A stretch of 28,671 nt of DNA from the NCBI GenBank assembly GCA_002441545.1, contig DJWL01000172.1, positions 993 through 29,663 on the forward strand, read 5' to 3'. Both the position numbers and the translations under genes were made by a program. Positions 1-8,940 of the stretch are shown here, in pieces (position 1 is the first letter of the stretch; each line of letters begins with the position of its first letter). This DNA is from Flavobacteriaceae bacterium UBA6231. GTDB lineage: Bacteria > Bacteroidota > Bacteroidia > Flavobacteriales > Flavobacteriaceae. A model generated the notes under the pieces. The model had not been told where the DNA came from. It did not search any database and saw nothing but the letters and a program-made list of their open reading frames with translations.

Positions 1-40
1 CTATAATTAAACATTTTACTTTTTCAATACTTTCAGACAT
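1..40 (-). CDS. 5' end of a leftward gene, truncated by window edge
   Basis: Reading leftward from an ATG at 40-38 gives MSESIEKVKCLII and then the window ends. The string KCLII is the usual opening of LytTR-type response regulators (KCLIIDDEP), so this may be one, but only 13 residues are visible and the acidic pair that would decide it is outside. A TACTTTTG element on the minus strand at 71-64 is well placed as its promoter. The product is essentially unidentified. Confidence 0.4.
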   Translation of the reverse strand, partial: MSESIEKVKCLII

Positions 41-63
41 AATCAAATTTATTATAACTGCAA

Positions 64-71
64 CAAAAGTA
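64..71 (-). promoter_or_regulatory. candidate -7 promoter element for the truncated leftward gene
   Basis: The minus strand reads TACTTTTG, an exact match to the Bacteroidetes -7 consensus TAnnTTTG. It would place the transcription start near 58 and give a leader of about 18 nt before the ATG at 40. A TTTG further upstream on the minus strand lies about 25 nt away, slightly beyond the usual -33 spacing. Confidence 0.4.
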
Positions 72-199
72 GAATTTTTAAAGTAAAACTTACATCCAAA
101 TTATCAAAACTTATTATCAGTTTATAATAAGTTCTTATACATATAGTAATTCGCCAAATTTTTGTAAATTGTATAAACTCAACTAAAAATTCAATTATT

Positions 200-667
200 A
201 TGAAAACCGTTTTAATCCTTCTTAGTTTGACTTTTCTTATATCCTGTAAAAACAATTCCGATTCGGATATGAATAACACCAATATGGCTGCATCAACACA
301 TGAACTAACAATGAAAGGCGCCTGGAAACTAATAAGTTATTATAATTATACAGACAATAAAATTACAGATACCATAAATGCTTCTGATACTAATAAACAA
401 ATTAAAATGTACACAGAAACAAAAGTTATGTGGAGTAGATTTAGAGACTCAGATACTCTTGACTGGTTTGCCTATGGTGAATATTCTATAGGAGATAATA
501 CTTTAACTGAAATATTGGATTATGGATCAAAATCAATGAATGAAGCCATTAAAGAACAAAAAAAGTTTGCGTTTAAATTATTATTAGATGAAGATAAATT
601 TTCTCAAATTCAACTAGATGATGAAGGAGATCCAATTTACGCTGAAAATTATATTAGAATTGAATGA
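200..667 (+). CDS. small putative lipoprotein, lipocalin-like fold possible
   Basis: A 155-residue protein whose N-terminus is a lipoprotein signal peptide: MKT, a hydrophobic stretch, then the lipobox LISC with Cys at residue 16. A Ser/Asn/Asp-rich linker follows, so it is probably anchored in the outer or inner membrane. The mature part starts with GAWKLISYY, an opening often seen in small lipocalin-like lipoproteins of flavobacteria, and continues as short beta-prone segments ending in NYIRIE. I do not recognise a specific family and see no catalytic motif. It lies 35 bp upstream of the putative nickel permease on the same strand and may be cotranscribed with it, but no functional link can be shown. 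The start is the only ATG giving an intact signal peptide. Confidence 0.65.
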   Translation: MKTVLILLSLTFLISCKNNSDSDMNNTNMAASTHELTMKGAWKLISYYNYTDNKITDTINASDTNKQIKMYTETKVMWSRFRDSDTLDWFAYGEYSIGDNTLTEILDYGSKSMNEAIKEQKKFAFKLLLDEDKFSQIQLDDEGDPIYAENYIRIE

Positions 668-702
668 AAACAAGTTATAATTAATTCACTTATAAATTAT
701 AT

Positions 703-1404
703 ATGGGTGTTTCTTTTCCCTTTATAGCCGCATTAATAGCATCCATTTTACATGTAATAACTGGACCAGACCATTTAGCGGCTGTCATTCCTTTTGCTAT
801 TGAAACAAAAAAAAGAGCATGGAAAATAGGCTTGTTTTGGGGAATTGGTCATTTACTTGGAATGTTGGCTATTGGAGTTCTTTTTTTAATTTTTAGAGAA
901 TTGATACCAGTTAACAAAATCTCTAATTATAGTGAGCAATTAGTAGGTTTTGTGCTTTTAGCTATTGGAACTTGGTCTTTTTATAAAATTTTCAAAGAAA
1001 ATATAAAACATAAACACTTACACGTTCATAGTAATCATTCGGTTATAATTCATAAACATGAACACACACATCATCATGAGTCCATACATCAACATTCTCA
1101 CAAAAAACATTTAAAACAAAGTAGTTTTGCATCATTATCAATTGGTTTTTTACACGGATTAGCAGGTATTTCTCATTTCTTGTTATTTATTCCTGTTGCC
1201 AGTTTTAAAAGTCAAATGGATTCAATCCTATATTTAATTGGTTTTAGTTTAGGCATTGTTTTGGCCATGACAACTTTCGCTCTAATAATTGGCAGGATTT
1301 CGTCTTTTAGTAAAAATGAACATAATGACACTTTTTTTAAAGGAATACGATTTGCCGGAGGACTTTTTGCAATAATTATTGGTTTATATTGGTTGCTTTC
1401 CTAA
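703..1404 (+). CDS. UreH/NicO-like membrane protein, putative Ni2+ permease
   Basis: A 233-residue membrane protein with about six predicted transmembrane segments in two halves of three. TM1 carries HVITGPDHLAAV, the GPDH-type metal-site motif of UreH-like nickel transporters and related to HX4DH in NiCoT permeases. The second half carries a partly matching GFLHGLAGISH. Between them (about residues 100-140) is a loop with more than a dozen histidines, typical of Ni/Co/Zn transporters. The gene is convergent with hypE and their stop codons overlap (TAA 1402-1404 against TAG 1403-1401), so it sits directly beside the hydrogenase maturation operon. The likely job is to bring nickel into the cytoplasm for HypA/HypB, which is inferred from family and context. 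A TauE/SafE-type exporter is the main alternative. Confidence 0.7.
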   Translation: MGVSFPFIAALIASILHVITGPDHLAAVIPFAIETKKRAWKIGLFWGIGHLLGMLAIGVLFLIFRELIPVNKISNYSEQLVGFVLLAIGTWSFYKIFKENIKHKHLHVHSNHSVIIHKHEHTHHHESIHQHSHKKHLKQSSFASLSIGFLHGLAGISHFLLFIPVASFKSQMDSILYLIGFSLGIVLAMTTFALIIGRISSFSKNEHNDTFFKGIRFAGGLFAIIIGLYWLLS

Positions 1405-2426
1405 CAAATTCTAGGTAATTGTTCCCCAATTAAAGGAGTTACAATTCGTTTTCCTCCTATTGTGCTTTGCATAACAACTTTTGAAGGATGTTCTTGAGTA
1501 ACCTCTCCTATAAAGGCTGCATTTTTTCCTTTTTTATCTTTTTTCATAAAAAGTAAAACATCATCAGAAATTGAAGCATCTACTATAACAAGAAACACGC
1601 CTTCATTAGCAACATATAAAGGATCCAATCCTAAAATTTCACACGCTGCAGCAACTTGTTTCTCCAATGGAATTTTATCCTCGTATATTACTATTCCTTT
1701 ATTGATATCTTGTGATATTTCAGATAGCACACTTGCTACACCTCCTCTAGTTGGGTCTCTAAAAAGATGGATTTTATCTCCAAATTCGTTAATAAGGTCA
1801 TTAACCAAGAAATTTAAATTTGTGGTATCGCTTTCTATAGTAGATTCAAATTCTAACCCTTCCCTTTGGGACATAATAGCCATTCCATGTTGCGCTATAT
1901 AACCATTCAGAAGGATTTTATCTCCAATTTCAATATGCTCTGCAGCTATTTTGGCTTTAGTATTTACATCTCCAAACCCTGTAGTATTGATGAATATTTT
2001 ATCGCCTTTTCCTCTTTCAACAACTTTTGTATCGCCCGTTATTATTTGAACCCCACTTTCATCTGCCGATTTTTTTATAGAATTAACAATGGTTATAAAT
2101 TCATCAATTTTCAAACCTTCTTCAATTATAAAAGCTAATGTTAAATATTTTGGAATAGCCCCACACATGGCAACATCATTAACTGTTCCGTTGACTGCCA
2201 ATTCACCAATATTTCCACCTTTAAAAAAAATTGGAGACACTACAAAACTATCAGTAGAAATTGCGATTTTTCCTTTAAAATCAACTATAGACCCATCATG
2301 TTTTTGATCTAAATAAGGATTACTGAATGTGTTAAAAATGATTTTATCAAGTAAATCTCTGGTCATTAAACCACCACTTCCATGACCTAATTGAATGGTT
2401 TCAAATCCAAATTCTTCCTTACTCAT
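1401..2426 (-). CDS. hypE: HypE, carbamoyl dehydratase of NiFe-hydrogenase maturation
   Basis: A 341-residue PurM/AIR-synthase-family protein. HypE takes the carbamoyl group made by HypF onto its C-terminal cysteine and dehydrates it with ATP to a thiocyanate, the source of the Fe-bound CN ligands. The sequence shows the N-terminal GHGSGG motif, the ATP-binding stretch ISTDSFVVSPIFFKGGNIG, DPTRGGVA in the middle, and the diagnostic C-terminus PRIC with the reactive Cys as last residue (341). Length is normal. It is the last gene of the leftward operon, 3 bp after hypD. Its stop overlaps that of the convergent permease gene, with no terminator between them. Confidence 0.97.
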   Translation of the reverse strand: MSKEEFGFETIQLGHGSGGLMTRDLLDKIIFNTFSNPYLDQKHDGSIVDFKGKIAISTDSFVVSPIFFKGGNIGELAVNGTVNDVAMCGAIPKYLTLAFIIEEGLKIDEFITIVNSIKKSADESGVQIITGDTKVVERGKGDKIFINTTGFGDVNTKAKIAAEHIEIGDKILLNGYIAQHGMAIMSQREGLEFESTIESDTTNLNFLVNDLINEFGDKIHLFRDPTRGGVASVLSEISQDINKGIVIYEDKIPLEKQVAAACEILGLDPLYVANEGVFLVIVDASISDDVLLFMKKDKKGKNAAFIGEVTQEHPSKVVMQSTIGGKRIVTPLIGEQLPRIC

Positions 2427-2429
2427 TTT

Positions 2430-3524
2430 TTATTCTGAAATTAAATTGTTAGAAAAATGATAATATGCTGCGCAAGCACCTTCTGATGATACCATTGGAG
2501 CTCCAAGTGGACTTGAAGGTGCACAAGCTTTTCCAAACTGATTACATTGATGAGGCTTTTTAATACCTCTTAATATTTGTCCTGCAATACAATTAGGGTT
2601 TTCTGGAACTTTTATATGACTGATTCCAAACTTCGATTCGGCATCAAAATCTTTGAATTCTTTAGTCAAAACATATCCACTATTAGGTATTTCACCAATG
2701 CCTCTCCATTCTCTGGCACCTATTTCAAAAACTTGATTAATAACTTTTAATGCAGCTAAATTCCCTTCTTCTTTTACAACTCTTGAATATTGATTTTCAA
2801 CTTTATGAATTCCATTTTCAAGTTGTTTTACCGCCATGTATATTCCTTGAACCAAATCAAGAGGTTCAAAACCTGTTATTACAATAGGGATTTTATATTT
2901 CTCGGCTAGAGGATAATATTCCTTATAACCCATGATAGCACACACATGACCAGCACCTAAAAAAGCATTTATATTGCAAAATTTATCATCTAAAATGGCC
3001 TCCATAGCTGGTGGAACCAAAACATGCGATACTAAAATGGAATAATTTTTGAGCCCTTCTTTTTGCGCATGTAAAACCGACAAAGCATTTGCAGGAGCTG
3101 TAGTTTCAAAACCTACAGCAAAAAAAACCACTTCCTTATCTGGATTATTCTTTGCTATTTTAACGGCCTCTATTGGTGAATAAAGAACTCTCAAATCGCC
3201 TCCATTAGATTTTGCTTCTAGCAAACTTTTTTTACTTCCTGGGACTCGAATCATATCTCCAAACGAACAAACAATAACACCCTTTTCTAAAAGTTCGATA
3301 GCCTTATCTATTAAATTCAAAGGAGTTACACAAACTGGGCAACCCGGACCATGAATCATTTGAACATGATCAGGCAATAACTCAAGGATACCATTTTTAA
3401 CCAACCCATGCGTTTGTCCACCACAAATTTCCATGATTTTCCATGTTTTTGTGGCCGTTTTTTTAATAAGCTCTAGATAGCTTTTTGTCGCCTCTAAATT
3501 TCTATATTCTGTTAAATACTTCAT
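2430..3524 (-). CDS. hypD: HypD, Fe(CN)2CO assembly scaffold
   Basis: A 364-residue iron-sulfur protein that, with HypC and HypE, builds the Fe(CN)2CO moiety of the NiFe site. The active-site cysteine motif EICGGQTHG is at residues 32-40 (Cys34), and GPGCPVC at 59-65 supplies Cys62 and Cys65. These correspond to C41, C69 and C72 of E. coli HypD with a constant offset of 7. The C-terminal region holds the cysteines for the [4Fe-4S] cluster (CIAGQ, HQCNQFGKAC, GACAAY). The ATG overlaps the hypF stop as ATGA (3524-3521), so translational coupling is likely. hypE follows 3 bp downstream. All expected catalytic residues are present. Confidence 0.97.
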   Translation of the reverse strand: MKYLTEYRNLEATKSYLELIKKTATKTWKIMEICGGQTHGLVKNGILELLPDHVQMIHGPGCPVCVTPLNLIDKAIELLEKGVIVCSFGDMIRVPGSKKSLLEAKSNGGDLRVLYSPIEAVKIAKNNPDKEVVFFAVGFETTAPANALSVLHAQKEGLKNYSILVSHVLVPPAMEAILDDKFCNINAFLGAGHVCAIMGYKEYYPLAEKYKIPIVITGFEPLDLVQGIYMAVKQLENGIHKVENQYSRVVKEEGNLAALKVINQVFEIGAREWRGIGEIPNSGYVLTKEFKDFDAESKFGISHIKVPENPNCIAGQILRGIKKPHQCNQFGKACAPSSPLGAPMVSSEGACAAYYHFSNNLISE

Positions 3525-5788
3525 TTATTGCTACATTTTAGATAGTACATTATCTGTCCAAAAGAAATATTTTCGTCGTTAGGAGCTAAGTTAATGTTAA
3601 AATACAGTTTATATTCCATTTCTCCAATTTCTTTAATCATATCTATTAAGGTTGTATTCTGAAAAACACCACCACTAAATGCAATATGCTTAAAATTATA
3701 ATTCTGCGCTATTTGAAAAATAATGGTTGACAATGTGTAAAAGAAGTTTACAATCACACGTTCCTTTGAATTTCCTTTTTTATAATCTAAAAACAGATTC
3801 CAGATTAATTCCTTTGTTGGAATTGTTCCGTTTTTAACAACTTTACAATATGAATAACAGTCACTTAAGCTGTAATTGGTTATATAATTTTCCAATAAAA
3901 TAGCTGCTTCTCCTTCATAAGTATTATGATCACAAATATCAAGTAAGGAAGCAACAGCATCAAATAATCTACCAACAGATGATGTTTTTAATTTGTTTTT
4001 CGATTTTAATTTTTGATAAATCAAAATTTCATGCTCCTTAAACTTATTATTAAGCGTTTTTTTCATTTCAGAACTTGATAAAGAGAATAAAGACAGTTTT
4101 GGCTCTTTTGCCATTTTATCTCCAACTAGCCAATCAAAATATTCAAAATGGGTAATTCGCTCAATATTATTTGAACTGTACCCAAAAAATTCGCCTCCCC
4201 AAATTTGTTTATCGTCTCCATAACCTGTTCCATCCCAAATAACACCTAAAACAGGCTCATTAAAATCAAATAAATTATGTTCTGACAATACAGATGCAAA
4301 ATGAGCTTTATGATGTTGAATTTTATGCAGTTCAACATGTTGCTTTTTTGATAGTTCTTCACCATAAATTGTGCTTTGATATCCTGAATGGGAATCAACT
4401 AATAATACATCTGGCAACTGTTCAAACACATTTATAAAATTTTGAACTACTTCTGCAAAACGATTATAAACATCATAATTATCCAGATTCCCTAAATACT
4501 GGCTTAAATAAACATAAGAATTAGGAACATACGCAATCGTACTTTTTAAATGCGATCCTAAAGCCATGATTTTTTTATCTGCTTTTATAGACGTATTAAA
4601 TAAATTTGGAGCGAAACCTCTCGATCTTCTAAATAAAACTTCCTCATTATATTTATTGCTAAACTTCACAACAGAATCATCTTGTGGATGAACAATTCTT
4701 AAATTATGGTTTAAAAAATAATCAGCTACTACATTTAATTTTAAAATAACGTCTTCAAACTCACTAATAATTGGTGAACCATGAATATTACCACTCGTTG
4801 CTACAATTGGAAACTTTAATTCATTAGCTAACAATTGTAAAATCCCAGAGTAAGGAAGCATAACCCCTAATTGACTAAGCCCAGGAGCCACCTCTTTTAA
4901 AGCTATATTGCCTTTATAATTCTTTAAATTTATAATATTGATTGGTCTCTCAACAGATGTAAGGCTTCTTTCTTGTTCATAATTAATATCTAATTCACTC
5001 TTTAATAAATCAATTGATGGATATAAAACAGCAAATGGCTTATTAGGTCTTTGTTTTTTTATTCTTAGTTTTTTTACAACATCTTTATTTTCTGCGTTGC
5101 AACATAATAAAAAACCGCTGGTATTTTTTATTGCTATAATTTTTCCTTCGGATAGTAATTGAGCTGTTTCTTTAAAAATTCCTGCTTTTTTAAGATTTAA
5201 AATTTTTCCTTGATTATCTGTTAAATTAAAATTTACACCGCAAGTAGAACATGAATTTGTCTGAGAATGAAAACGTCTGTTTGAAGGATTTTCATATTCC
5301 TCTTGACACTTTTCACACATTACAAAATCATCAACACTAGTATTACTTCTTTCAAAAGGGAAAGTTTCTGTTATTGCCCAACGTGGACCACAATTAACAC
5401 AGGTTGTAAAAGGATAATTAAACCGCCTGTTATTAATGTTTTTGATTTCTTCTTTACAATCATCGCAAATCGCAAAATCTGGAGTAAGTAATAAGTCTAA
5501 CTGTGTTGCTTTTTTTGAAGGAACAATTTTAAAAGCATCAAATTTGGCACGCTGAATTTGAGTAATAGAATGATTTTTAATTTTAGATACTGGTGGTGGA
5601 AAATTAATTAACTTACTATAAAAATCATTGATTGATTGCTTAGAACCTTGAAGCAAAATAATAACACCATTTTCATCATTAGAAACCAATCCTTTTAATG
5701 AAAATTCATTTGCCAAATTATAAACATATGGACGAAAACCCACACCTTGAACCTGTCCAGAAATTATAATTTTATAGGTTTCCTGCAT
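3521..5788 (-). CDS. hypF: HypF, carbamoyltransferase
   Basis: A 755-residue protein of full family length. HypF makes carbamoyl-AMP from carbamoyl phosphate and transfers the carbamoyl group to HypE. Domains in order: acylphosphatase (residues about 1-90, motif GQVQGVGFRPYVY); two zinc fingers (about 105-185), with CDDC...CVNC and CEKC...CSTC separated by the family spacer NRRFH; a YrdC/Sua5-like nucleotide-binding domain (about 200-370); and a Kae1-like domain (about 385-755) with HHKAHFASVLSEH and VIWDGTGYGDD. It starts 30 bp after hyaD and ends in the ATGA overlap with hypD. Nothing key is missing. The cytoplasmic product would serve both hydrogenases, as no second copy is present in the window. 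Confidence 0.97.
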   Translation of the reverse strand: MQETYKIIISGQVQGVGFRPYVYNLANEFSLKGLVSNDENGVIILLQGSKQSINDFYSKLINFPPPVSKIKNHSITQIQRAKFDAFKIVPSKKATQLDLLLTPDFAICDDCKEEIKNINNRRFNYPFTTCVNCGPRWAITETFPFERSNTSVDDFVMCEKCQEEYENPSNRRFHSQTNSCSTCGVNFNLTDNQGKILNLKKAGIFKETAQLLSEGKIIAIKNTSGFLLCCNAENKDVVKKLRIKKQRPNKPFAVLYPSIDLLKSELDINYEQERSLTSVERPINIINLKNYKGNIALKEVAPGLSQLGVMLPYSGILQLLANELKFPIVATSGNIHGSPIISEFEDVILKLNVVADYFLNHNLRIVHPQDDSVVKFSNKYNEEVLFRRSRGFAPNLFNTSIKADKKIMALGSHLKSTIAYVPNSYVYLSQYLGNLDNYDVYNRFAEVVQNFINVFEQLPDVLLVDSHSGYQSTIYGEELSKKQHVELHKIQHHKAHFASVLSEHNLFDFNEPVLGVIWDGTGYGDDKQIWGGEFFGYSSNNIERITHFEYFDWLVGDKMAKEPKLSLFSLSSSEMKKTLNNKFKEHEILIYQKLKSKNKLKTSSVGRLFDAVASLLDICDHNTYEGEAAILLENYITNYSLSDCYSYCKVVKNGTIPTKELIWNLFLDYKKGNSKERVIVNFFYTLSTIIFQIAQNYNFKHIAFSGGVFQNTTLIDMIKEIGEMEYKLYFNINLAPNDENISFGQIMYYLKCSNK

Positions 5789-5818
5789 TAATAATTTTAA
5801 TTAAACATAAAATTACGC

Positions 5819-6346
5819 TTATTTAAAACGTAAACTTTTAGAATGTATTAAAATTCTATTTATCAGTTCTGGAATTGCGTTTTTTACTTTTGGGTTTAAG
5901 GCAATGGTCATTGGATTTATTTCTTCAATTGAGACGGTAAACAAATGAATATCTGGCACTTTTTCCATTAGATAAACAGCTTCAATCATATCCTTTAAAC
6001 CAACATCATGAACACTTAATGCTGAAGGAAAATCTGATGCAAACTTAGGTCGAATTAGAGATATTGTTCCAGCTGGTTTTCCATCCATGGTAGCATCAAC
6101 AAAAATGATAGTTGGATATACTTGAAAACAGCTTAACAGTAAAAAACCTCCTGTTCCACCATCTAAAATATCTATATATTCAGGCAACTCTTTTTTGTAC
6201 ATTTCCTGAATAATATGAACACCTATACCTTCATCTCCCATTAAATAGTTACCAACACCCATAACAAGTATGCTGTTAGATTTATCTTTTTCAAAAAAAT
6301 AAGAATCACTACTTATTGCAACGGGTGTTCTTTCTGTTGTTTTCAT
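5819..6346 (-). CDS. hyaD: maturation endopeptidase for the uptake hydrogenase large subunit
   Basis: A 175-residue protein of the HyaD/HybD/HupD M52 peptidase family. These enzymes remove the C-terminal peptide of the large subunit once nickel is inserted. Visible motifs are GVGNYLMGDEGIGVH (Glu of GDEG), VDAT (Asp) and SVHDVG (His), matching the nickel-sensing Glu16, Asp62 and His93 of E. coli HybD. About 27 residues precede the usual start of the domain; no better ATG is visible inside, so this extension may be real. It follows the structural genes hyaABC in the same direction and precedes hypF by 30 bp, so its substrate is almost certainly HyaB. A stem-loop in the 78-bp gap after hyaC may lower expression relative to the structural genes. 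Confidence 0.93.
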   Translation of the reverse strand: MKTTERTPVAISSDSYFFEKDKSNSILVMGVGNYLMGDEGIGVHIIQEMYKKELPEYIDILDGGTGGFLLLSCFQVYPTIIFVDATMDGKPAGTISLIRPKFASDFPSALSVHDVGLKDMIEAVYLMEKVPDIHLFTVSIEEINPMTIALNPKVKNAIPELINRILIHSKSLRFK

Positions 6347-6360
6347 ATTTTAAAGTAAAA

Positions 6361-6409
6361 AATAAATTCATCCAAATCCAAAATTAGTATGTCTTTGAAT
6401 GAATTTATT
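6361..6409 (-). terminator. stem-loop between hyaC and hyaD, possible attenuator or mRNA-processing site
   Basis: Arms at 6409-6394 and 6376-6361 pair over 16 bp with a 17-nt loop. In the minus-strand transcript the only non-Watson-Crick pair is U-G, whereas plus-strand RNA would have an A-C mismatch there, so the structure belongs to the hydrogenase mRNA. The 3' arm is followed by TTTTACTTT. It could be a leaky terminator or a 3' stabiliser that uncouples hyaABC from hyaD-hypFDE. Confidence 0.55.
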
Positions 6410-6424
6410 ATGAATTATTAAAAT

Positions 6425-7177
6425 TTATTTTGTTGCTACAATTCCTTTTTCTTCTTTAATCTCAACCTCTTTTTCATTATGAGCATGTTTAAGGCGTTCA
6501 TCTGATACAAACTTAAAACCTCCAAACATTGAAGATACTTCTCCTCTTCCTTCCAACCAATCATGATAAAAAACTAAATATACATGAACCATAGCAAAGA
6601 AAATAAATAACCACATTGCTGTATGATGAATGCTTCTTACTATAAAGTCTCCTCCAAAAAGCGGAATTACCCAAGTAAACATTTTTGGCAACCACCATGA
6701 AGCCATATCTCCATACAAAGCAAAACCTGTTGCAATTTGTACAATAGCCAGCACAAACATGACTATGTAAGAAAGTGTTGCAACACTGTTATGACCAATA
6801 CTAATTTTAGTAACGTCCTCTTCCTTTTCATTCAGGAGCATGATATCAATTTTCATAACATGCCAAAAGTTATTCCAGTTCTTCTTTGTAAAAGGCCAAA
6901 ACGCTCTCCAACTTGCAAATCTATTACCCATAAATGCCCAATAAAATCTCATTATTAAAACAAATAAGAAGATATAAGCAGCAGTAAAGTGCAAAAATCT
7001 AACAATTCCAAAAGAATGTAAATTTGTTGCTTCTGCACTAGATAATATAGCTGGTGGATTAGCAATGATAAAACCAGTAACAACCAATACAAATAAAGCT
7101 AAAACATTTAACCAATGGAAGATCCTGACTGGTAATTCCCAGACGTAAACACGTTTAAAATTTTTTATTTTTTTCAT
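6425..7177 (-). CDS. hyaC: b-type cytochrome subunit of the uptake hydrogenase
   Basis: A 250-residue integral membrane cytochrome of the HyaC/HupC family. It accepts electrons from the periplasmic small subunit and passes them to the quinone pool. Four main hydrophobic segments are visible. Candidate haem ligands are the histidines in RIFHWLN (TM1), VRFLHFTAAY (TM2) and the late RSIHHTAMW and MVHVYLVFYHDW segments. FYHDWLEGRGE near the C-terminus is a family signature, followed by a cytoplasmic tail rich in Glu and Lys. The gene begins 15 bp after hyaB stops. Its presence shows that HyaAB is a membrane-bound, quinone-reducing uptake enzyme rather than a soluble one. Confidence 0.95.
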   Translation of the reverse strand: MKKIKNFKRVYVWELPVRIFHWLNVLALFVLVVTGFIIANPPAILSSAEATNLHSFGIVRFLHFTAAYIFLFVLIMRFYWAFMGNRFASWRAFWPFTKKNWNNFWHVMKIDIMLLNEKEEDVTKISIGHNSVATLSYIVMFVLAIVQIATGFALYGDMASWWLPKMFTWVIPLFGGDFIVRSIHHTAMWLFIFFAMVHVYLVFYHDWLEGRGEVSSMFGGFKFVSDERLKHAHNEKEVEIKEEKGIVATK

Positions 7178-7192
7178 GATCTTTTTATTTAG

Positions 7193-8929
7193 CTAAACTT
7201 CACAACTTCCTGTATGTTGAACTTTTGAAATATGATTACCATGTTCATCATATAAATGCACAGCACAAGCCAAACAAGGGTCGAATGAATGTATGGTACG
7301 AATGATTTCCAAAGGTAATTCTGGATCTGCCACAGGAGTTCCAATTAAACAAGATTCGTAAGCTGAACGTTCGCCTTTTGGGTCTCTTGGTGAAGCATTC
7401 CAAGTTGTTGGAACCACTTGTTGATAGTTAACGGTTTTTCCGTCTTTAATTTTTATCCAATGTGCAAGTGCACCCCTTGGAGCTTCCATATACCCAACTC
7501 CTTTTGCTTCAGCTGGCCAAGTAGAAGGTTCCCAATTTTCAGTATTTGCCATTCTTTCATCTCCATTTTTTATGTTACGAATTAAAGTATCGTAAAATTC
7601 CATGGTCCAATTAGCCACTAATTGTGTTTCGATTCCTCTTGCTGCTGTTCTACCCAGAGTTGAGAAAAGTGCATCAACAGGAACATTTAAATGTGCCAAA
7701 GCAGCATTTACGGCTTCTTGTATCTCTTTATTACCTCTTCCATAGCCTACCAAAAGTCTAGCTAAAGGACCAACCTCCATTGGCATGCCTTTCCATCGTG
7801 GTGTTTTTATGAAGCTATACTTTTCATCAACATTTAAATGTTCGTAAGGTGGTTTTGGACCAGAATATTTAATATTTGTTTCCCCTTCCCATGGATGTCT
7901 ACCAGTATCTTTTCCCTCAGCATAATTATCATACCAAGAATTATTTACAAATTCTTCTATTTCATCTGTACTTCTATGATTTACATCTAAAACTTTAGAC
8001 AAGTCTCTATTTAAAATAACACCTTGTGGGAATTTAAAATTAGATTGATCTGCATATCCATTAACTGGGAAATCACCATAGGACATGTAATTACCAAACC
8101 CTTTACCAATGGCACCCCAATCTTTGTAGAATGATGCAATAGCCAAAAGGTCTGGAATATAAACCTGCTCTATAAAACGTTTGCCTTCTTCAAGAAGCGA
8201 TTTTACCATAGCTAACCTTTCTGCATTGATACCTCCAGGATTTTCTGTATTAATAGCACAAGCCATTCCTCCAACTAAATAGTTTGGATGTGGATTTTTA
8301 CCTCCAAAAATAGTATGAACTTTGACTATTTCTTTTTGCCATTCAAGAGCTTCCAAATAATGGGCAACTGCCATTAAGTTTACTTCAGCAGGTAATTTCA
8401 TTTGTGGATGACCCCAATAGCCATTGGCAAAAATTCCTAATTGGCCACTCTCAACAAATTTGGTGATACGTTTTTTAATATCTGAAAAATAGCCAGGTGA
8501 GCTTTTAGGCCAATTGGATATGCTTTGTGCTATTTCAGAAGTTTTAACAGGATCTGCACTTAAAGCATTAACCACATCTACCCAATCTAAAGCATGTAAA
8601 TGATAGAAATGCACTGTATGATCGTGCATATATAAGGCACCTTCCATAATATTTCTTACCATTTCTGCATTTGGAGGAACTGCAATGCCTAAGGCATCTT
8701 CAACAGCTCTTACAGACGTTAATGCATGAACCGTTGTGCAAACACCACAGGTTCTTTGAACAAAGGCCCAAACATCTCTTGGGTCCCTACCTTTAACAAT
8801 TTCTTCAATGCCTCGTACCATTGTACTGGAACTGTAGGCATCTACTATTATTCCGTCTTTAATTTCTGCTTCTATTCTTAAATGACCCTCAATTCTGGTA
8901 ACAGGATCAACTACTATTCTATCTGCCAT
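7193..8929 (-). CDS. hyaB: uptake NiFe-hydrogenase large (catalytic) subunit, group 1d type
   Basis: A 578-residue large subunit holding the NiFe active site for H2 oxidation. The L1 motif RTCGVCTTVHAL gives Cys61 and Cys64, and the L2 motif DPCLACAVH at 550-558 gives Cys552 and Cys555. These are the four nickel-binding cysteines. Twenty residues follow His558 and would be removed by HyaD after nickel insertion. The DPVTRIEGH opening and the HALTSVRAVEDALGI stretch after L1 fit the respiratory group 1 enzymes. There is no signal peptide, as expected for a subunit exported folded with HyaA through Tat. It lies 11 bp downstream of hyaA and 15 bp upstream of hyaC. Confidence 0.97.
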   Translation of the reverse strand: MADRIVVDPVTRIEGHLRIEAEIKDGIIVDAYSSSTMVRGIEEIVKGRDPRDVWAFVQRTCGVCTTVHALTSVRAVEDALGIAVPPNAEMVRNIMEGALYMHDHTVHFYHLHALDWVDVVNALSADPVKTSEIAQSISNWPKSSPGYFSDIKKRITKFVESGQLGIFANGYWGHPQMKLPAEVNLMAVAHYLEALEWQKEIVKVHTIFGGKNPHPNYLVGGMACAINTENPGGINAERLAMVKSLLEEGKRFIEQVYIPDLLAIASFYKDWGAIGKGFGNYMSYGDFPVNGYADQSNFKFPQGVILNRDLSKVLDVNHRSTDEIEEFVNNSWYDNYAEGKDTGRHPWEGETNIKYSGPKPPYEHLNVDEKYSFIKTPRWKGMPMEVGPLARLLVGYGRGNKEIQEAVNAALAHLNVPVDALFSTLGRTAARGIETQLVANWTMEFYDTLIRNIKNGDERMANTENWEPSTWPAEAKGVGYMEAPRGALAHWIKIKDGKTVNYQQVVPTTWNASPRDPKGERSAYESCLIGTPVADPELPLEIIRTIHSFDPCLACAVHLYDEHGNHISKVQHTGSCEV

Positions 8930-8940
8930 GATTACAATTT

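Noticed and set aside
52..282. 76-residue frame on the minus strand over the first lipoprotein gene
   Set aside because: It covers a promoter region and the coding start of a lipoprotein with a proper signal peptide, and has no recognisable domain.
1702..2307. Three frames on the plus strand antisense to hypE
   Set aside because: hypE is a complete, motif-rich gene; these are chance frames in AT-rich DNA.
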